Made by a program: the position numbers and the translations under genes. Under the pieces are notes generated by a model. The model searched no databases. It was not told where the DNA came from and saw only the letters and a list, made by a program, of their open reading frames with translations. From the NCBI GenBank assembly GCA_012965625.1, contig DTSC01000068.1, positions 1-16,871 of the forward strand: a stretch of 16,871 nt of DNA, in the 5' to 3' direction. This document shows positions 13,662 through 16,871 of this stretch, one piece after another. This DNA is from Flavobacteriales bacterium (GTDB lineage Bacteria; Bacteroidota; Bacteroidia; NORP154). Numbering within the stretch: the stretch's first letter is position 1; the number at the start of each line of letters is the position of its first letter.

Positions 13662-14777
13662 TTAATGATGCTCTTCTGTTGCCATTCCAAAATACATGGC
13701 AGATAATAATGCAAAAACATAGGCCTGTAAAAATGCCACCAGTAGCTCCAGCATGGTCATAAATATTGTAAATGCAACTGACAATATTGACACTCCAAAT
13801 CCAGCACCAACATGCATTTCACCAAAAATAAATATTAAGCTAAAAAATGATAATGCAATAATATGACCTGCTGTAATGTTTGCAAACAATCGGATCATCA
13901 AGACAAAAGGTTTCAGGAATACTCCCATAATCTCGATAGGTGTTAGGATAAAAAGAACACCTACTGGAACTCCAGGCATTGCAAACACATGTCTCCAATA
14001 GTGCTTGTTTCCACTAAAAGTGGTGATCAAAAAAGTAAAGATCGCTAAGGTCATGGTGATGGCAATATTGCCGGTTAGGTTAGCACCACCTGGTATAAAA
14101 GGTATGAGTCCTAGTAAATTATTGATCCAGATAAAGAAGAATATTGTTAATATGAAAGGCAAGTATCTTTTGTATTTCTTCTTTCCAATAGATGACTTAA
14201 CAATATCATCTCTTACAAATATGATAATAGGTTCCAATAAGGATTGCAATCCCTTTGGGGGCTTACCAGGATTTCTAGTATAGGTTCGGGCAATAGAGAT
14301 AAATATCCACAGCATTAAAATAAGGCTGAAAAATAGGGAAGCTGCATTCTTTGTTATAGAAAAGTCCCAAATATTTGCTGTTGCCTTTTCATCAATTTCA
14401 TCTGCTTCATTTATTGCCACAATATGTTGATGTTCCAGGCGATAACCCTTATAAGAGGCATGTCCATGGTTAAATCTTGACGAAGAAAAAACAGAAAACC
14501 CTCGTTCTGTATCGTAAATAATTATGGGTAAGGGCAAAGAAACAGGATGGCCTGCCCAGTCGAGAATATGCCAATCGTGAGCATCCGCAATATGTTCCAG
14601 AATTAGCTCTCCAGCATTGAACTTTTCAGCCTTTTTAACATGACCATTGTCATCATTTGCATATGCAGTAAGGGCAAACAGCAAAAATGCAAAAAAAGAC
14701 AGCCTTTTCAGCGCATGATTAAATGCAAAACCGCCACCTAACATATTGATAATCAGAATAATTGTCCGTAATCCCAT
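13662..14777 (-). CDS. atpB: F1Fo ATP synthase subunit a, with periplasmic N-terminal extension
   Basis: Stator membrane subunit that forms the proton half-channels against the c-ring. The essential arginine is Arg296 in FVLMIRLFANITAGH. Conserved LLGLIPF lies near residues 221-227 and the C-terminal membrane helix around 335-363. At 371 residues it is about 100 longer than E. coli AtpB. Before the first channel helix (about 145-165) it has a signal-peptide-like stretch ending AYA (residue 40) and a hydrophilic His/Asp-rich domain (41-140, including FNAGELILEHIADAHDWHIL). This extension is characteristic of Bacteroidota subunit a. The ATG at 14742-14744 (residue 12) would give a more conventional signal peptide and is an alternative start. 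It is the first core atp gene, 73 bases before atpE. Confidence 0.97.
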   Translation of the reverse strand: MGLRTIILIINMLGGGFAFNHALKRLSFFAFLLFALTAYANDDNGHVKKAEKFNAGELILEHIADAHDWHILDWAGHPVSLPLPIIIYDTERGFSVFSSSRFNHGHASYKGYRLEHQHIVAINEADEIDEKATANIWDFSITKNAASLFFSLILMLWIFISIARTYTRNPGKPPKGLQSLLEPIIIFVRDDIVKSSIGKKKYKRYLPFILTIFFFIWINNLLGLIPFIPGGANLTGNIAITMTLAIFTFLITTFSGNKHYWRHVFAMPGVPVGVLFILTPIEIMGVFLKPFVLMIRLFANITAGHIIALSFFSLIFIFGEMHVGAGFGVSILSVAFTIFMTMLELLVAFLQAYVFALLSAMYFGMATEEHH

Positions 14778-14799
14778 TATTCATCTAGAATCTGGACTG

Positions 14800-14831
14800 C
14801 AAAAATAGTTTTTATTGCAAAATGAAGACAA
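14800..14831 (-). promoter_or_regulatory. Candidate promoter in front of atpB
   Basis: On the minus strand TATTTTTG (14800-14807) matches the Bacteroidota -7 consensus TAnnTTTG exactly, and TTG (14829-14831) lies 21 bases upstream as a -33 element. A run of nine A on the same strand (14841-14849) sits just upstream, like an UP element. A transcript would start around 14793, shortly before the atpB ATG at 14777. It would allow the atp genes to be expressed apart from accBC. Chance matches are possible in such AT-rich sequence. Confidence 0.5.
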
Positions 14832-14849
14832 CTTAAGGTGTTTTTTTTT

Positions 14850-15236
14850 CTATTTTTTTAAGAATTTATACAAATAGTAAGTTTCAATAGACGTATAAAC
14901 CATAAAAGCTGACAAAAATGACAATATCACAGCAACTTCCAAATTCTGCAAAACAAAAACTAAAAAGAGTAAAGTAACTAGATAAAGAACAAACTTTAAT
15001 GCTATGGTACCTATAAAAGACCTTACAAAACTATTACTGTCTTTTTTTTTTGCATTGGTCAAATACAAATAAGACGACCATGAAATCACAAAAAAGAAAA
15101 GCGCAACAGAAGCAAACATTAACGGACTTGGAGCAAATTGAGGAACCGTTAATGACAGTAATAAGAAAAAGACTAAAAGCAATACCAGTGAGCCTCCGAA
15201 AAACTTTATAAATGAAGTAATATATTGCTGTGACAT
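14850..15236 (-). CDS. Small four-helix membrane protein in the atpI position
   Basis: 128-residue hydrophobic protein with four predicted membrane helices, at about residues 9-29, 40-60, 72-95 and 99-123. Short Lys/Asn-rich (TNAKKKDSNS) and Lys-rich (FLKK) segments presumably face the cytoplasm. Size, topology and location directly before atpB match AtpI, the non-essential assembly factor that helps c-ring formation in several bacteria, but sequence identity to classical AtpI is not obvious to me. Hence the call rests mainly on synteny. It starts 19 bases after accC ends and stops 72 bases before atpB. I found no separate small AtpZ-like gene or bactofilin gene, which often precede atpB in related genomes. 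Confidence 0.75.
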   Translation of the reverse strand: MSQQYITSFIKFFGGSLVLLLVFFLLLSLTVPQFAPSPLMFASVALFFFVISWSSYLYLTNAKKKDSNSFVRSFIGTIALKFVLYLVTLLFLVFVLQNLEVAVILSFLSAFMVYTSIETYYLYKFLKK

Positions 15237-15255
15237 AGAACAGAATTAATTTGCA

Positions 15256-16611
15256 CTATGCTTTTTCTTCCGCCTCCTTAAGATCAAAGTCATCAAGGAA
15301 CTTGGTGGTATATTTTCCGGATTTAAAAGCTTTGGATGACATAAGGTATACATGAAATGGCATGGTGGTTTTGATACCATCTATAACAAATTCTTCCAAG
15401 GCCCTTTTCATTTTAGCGATTGCTTCTTCTCTTGTCTGTGCAACGGTGATCAGCTTAGCAATCATGGAATCATAATAGGGTGGGATTGTATATCCAGAAT
15501 ATACATGTGTATCAACCCTTACACCATGACCTCCAGGTTTATGAAAATTGGTAATAACGCCTGGGCAAGGCCGGAAGTTATTATATGGGTCCTCAGCATT
15601 AATTCTACATTCAATAGCATGAAGTGTAGGAAGAAAATTTTTGCCACTCATCTTATCCCCTGCGGCGATTTTAATCTGTTCTTTCACCAGATCAAAATTA
15701 ATTACTTCTTCAGTAATTGGATGTTCAACCTGAATTCGCACATTCATTTCCATAAAATAGAAATTTACTTTCTTGTCTACCAAAAATTCCACTGTACCCA
15801 CCCCTTCATATTTAACCGCTTTACCTGCTTTAATGGCAGCTTTTCCCATTTTTTCACGAAGTTTTTTCGTCATTATTGGTGAAGGAACTTCTTCAACCAG
15901 CTTCTGGTGCCTTCTTTGGATAGAGCAATCACGTTCCGAAAGGTGGCAAACCCTTCCAAACTGATCTCCTGCTATCTGAATTTCAACATGCCGTGGTTCA
16001 TCAATGAATTTCTCCACATACATTTCATTGTTCCCAAAGGAAGCCATGGCTTCTGCTCTTGCTTTATCCCAAGCATCTTCCATTTCCTCCTCTTTGCGTA
16101 CAGCACGCATTCCTTTACCACCTCCCCCTGCAGTTGCTTTTATCATTACAGGATAGGATATCTTTTTGGCAGCTACAAGCATTGCATTCAGGTCTTTAAT
16201 AATACCATTAGACCCCGGAATGGTTGGTACACCGGCTTTATGCATTGTTTTAATGGCATTTGCTTTATCTCCCATAGAGTCAATCATTTTGGGAGAGGCA
16301 CCGATAAATTTGATCTTATGTTCATCACAGATCTTTGAAAATTTAGAATTCTCAGCCAGAAACCCATATCCAGGATGGATAGCATCAGAGTTCGTAATTT
16401 CAGCAGCAGAGATAATATTGGGGATGTTTAAATATGACAGGGCACTTTGTGGCGGACCTATACACACTGCTTCATCTGCAAATTTAACATGCAACGAATC
16501 TGCATCAGCTGTTGAGTACACTGCAACAGTTTTTATGCCCATCTCCTTACAGGTCCTGATGACCCGCAATGCAATTTCACCTCTATTTGCAATAAGTATT
16601 TTATTAAACAT
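15256..16611 (-). CDS. accC: Biotin carboxylase subunit of acetyl-CoA carboxylase
   Basis: ATP-grasp enzyme that carboxylates biotin on the carrier protein, the first half-reaction of acetyl-CoA carboxylase, making malonyl-CoA for fatty acids. Features in order: N-terminal MFNKILIANRGEIALRVIRT; HPGYGFLAEN at 79-88; glycine-rich ATP loop GGGGKGMR at 162-169; ERDCSIQRRHQK at 226-237; and the active-site strand MEMNVRIQVEHP with Glu288, Asn290, Arg292 and Glu296, the same numbering as E. coli AccC. Residue 291 is Val where E. coli has Thr. Length 451 (E. coli 449). It follows the carrier gene on the same strand after 62 bases. A propionyl-CoA or pyruvate carboxylase subunit is less likely, given the stand-alone length and the neighbouring accB. 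Confidence 0.96.
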   Translation of the reverse strand: MFNKILIANRGEIALRVIRTCKEMGIKTVAVYSTADADSLHVKFADEAVCIGPPQSALSYLNIPNIISAAEITNSDAIHPGYGFLAENSKFSKICDEHKIKFIGASPKMIDSMGDKANAIKTMHKAGVPTIPGSNGIIKDLNAMLVAAKKISYPVMIKATAGGGGKGMRAVRKEEEMEDAWDKARAEAMASFGNNEMYVEKFIDEPRHVEIQIAGDQFGRVCHLSERDCSIQRRHQKLVEEVPSPIMTKKLREKMGKAAIKAGKAVKYEGVGTVEFLVDKKVNFYFMEMNVRIQVEHPITEEVINFDLVKEQIKIAAGDKMSGKNFLPTLHAIECRINAEDPYNNFRPCPGVITNFHKPGGHGVRVDTHVYSGYTIPPYYDSMIAKLITVAQTREEAIAKMKRALEEFVIDGIKTTMPFHVYLMSSKAFKSGKYTTKFLDDFDLKEAEEKA

Positions 16612-16673
16612 CTAACACAATATGAATGATTTTAAAATATAGCATGGAAAATATTGGGGAAAATTCCAGTCGT

Positions 16674-16871
16674 TTAGTGAGGTTCTACTAACAATATCGG
16701 TTGATCGTATTCTACAGGAGTAGAGTCATCAACCAATACCTTGATGATCTTACCAGATATTTCTGCTTCAATCTCATTAAACAGCTTCATGGCCTCAATG
16801 ATGCAGATGACATCACCTTCCTTAATATCATCACCTACACTCGCAAAAGGTGGTTTGTCCGGCGCAGCAGC
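16674..16871 (-). CDS. accB: Biotin carboxyl carrier protein of acetyl-CoA carboxylase, C-terminal 65 residues (cut by window edge)
   Basis: Carries the covalently bound biotin between biotin carboxylase and carboxyltransferase. Only the biotinyl domain end is visible: frame open at base 16871, reading AAAPDKPPFASVGDDIKEGD, then EAMKLFNEIEAE and a C-terminus of YDQPILLVEPH before TAA at 16674-16676. The biotinylated lysine is encoded at 16785-16787 within the canonical EAMKL motif. The gene lies directly upstream of accC, the normal accBC pair. The N-terminal part is outside the window, so this is truncation by the boundary only. Confidence 0.95.
   Translation of the reverse strand, partial: AAAPDKPPFASVGDDIKEGDVICIIEAMKLFNEIEAEISGKIIKVLVDDSTPVEYDQPILLVEPH

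Overview
The window looks like chromosomal DNA of a Bacteroidota bacterium, most likely a Cytophagales-type marine or soil gliding bacterium. The DNA is AT-rich, and almost no gene has a Shine-Dalgarno sequence. Two upstream regions carry TAnnTTTG-type promoter elements. The ATP synthase subunit a has a long periplasmic N-terminal extension, and the atp cluster contains a, c, b, delta, alpha and gamma but neither beta nor epsilon, which is the split arrangement common in this phylum. No mobile elements, CRISPR arrays, tRNAs or rRNAs were seen, and no gene-free stretch exceeds 300 bases; the longest is 721-949.

Layout. At 1-720 (minus) is the N-terminal part of prolyl-tRNA synthetase, cut by the window edge. 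Divergent from it, 950-4251 (plus) holds two exported-protein genes. The first is a very unusual 593-residue low-complexity protein with Gly-Tyr repeats, Lys-Pro-Ser-Tyr repeats and a Ser-Arg tail. The second is an OmpP1/FadL-like outer membrane beta-barrel 35 bases downstream. Convergent with these, 4264-6226 (minus) holds a coiled-coil C4 zinc-ribbon protein and a Nif3/DUF34 dinuclear-metal protein, 4 bases apart. A divergent gene at 6294-8990 (plus) encodes an M1 zinc aminopeptidase lipoprotein with C-terminal helical repeats.

From 9021 to the right edge everything is on the minus strand. In transcription order it reads accB (partial), accC, a small four-helix membrane protein in the position of atpI, atpB, atpE, atpF, atpH, atpA, atpG and finally rnhA. 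The close spacing suggests that fatty-acid synthesis initiation (biotin carboxylase plus its carrier) and the F1Fo ATP synthase are at least partly co-transcribed. A candidate internal promoter lies in front of atpB.

Non-coding signals that stand out are a 15-bp inverted repeat between atpE and atpF, a smaller hairpin before atpE, an inverted repeat running through the two facing stop codons near 4258, and a perfect Shine-Dalgarno sequence before the repetitive secreted protein. The most novel element is that protein: its 11-residue repeats resemble the decapeptides of mussel adhesive protein.
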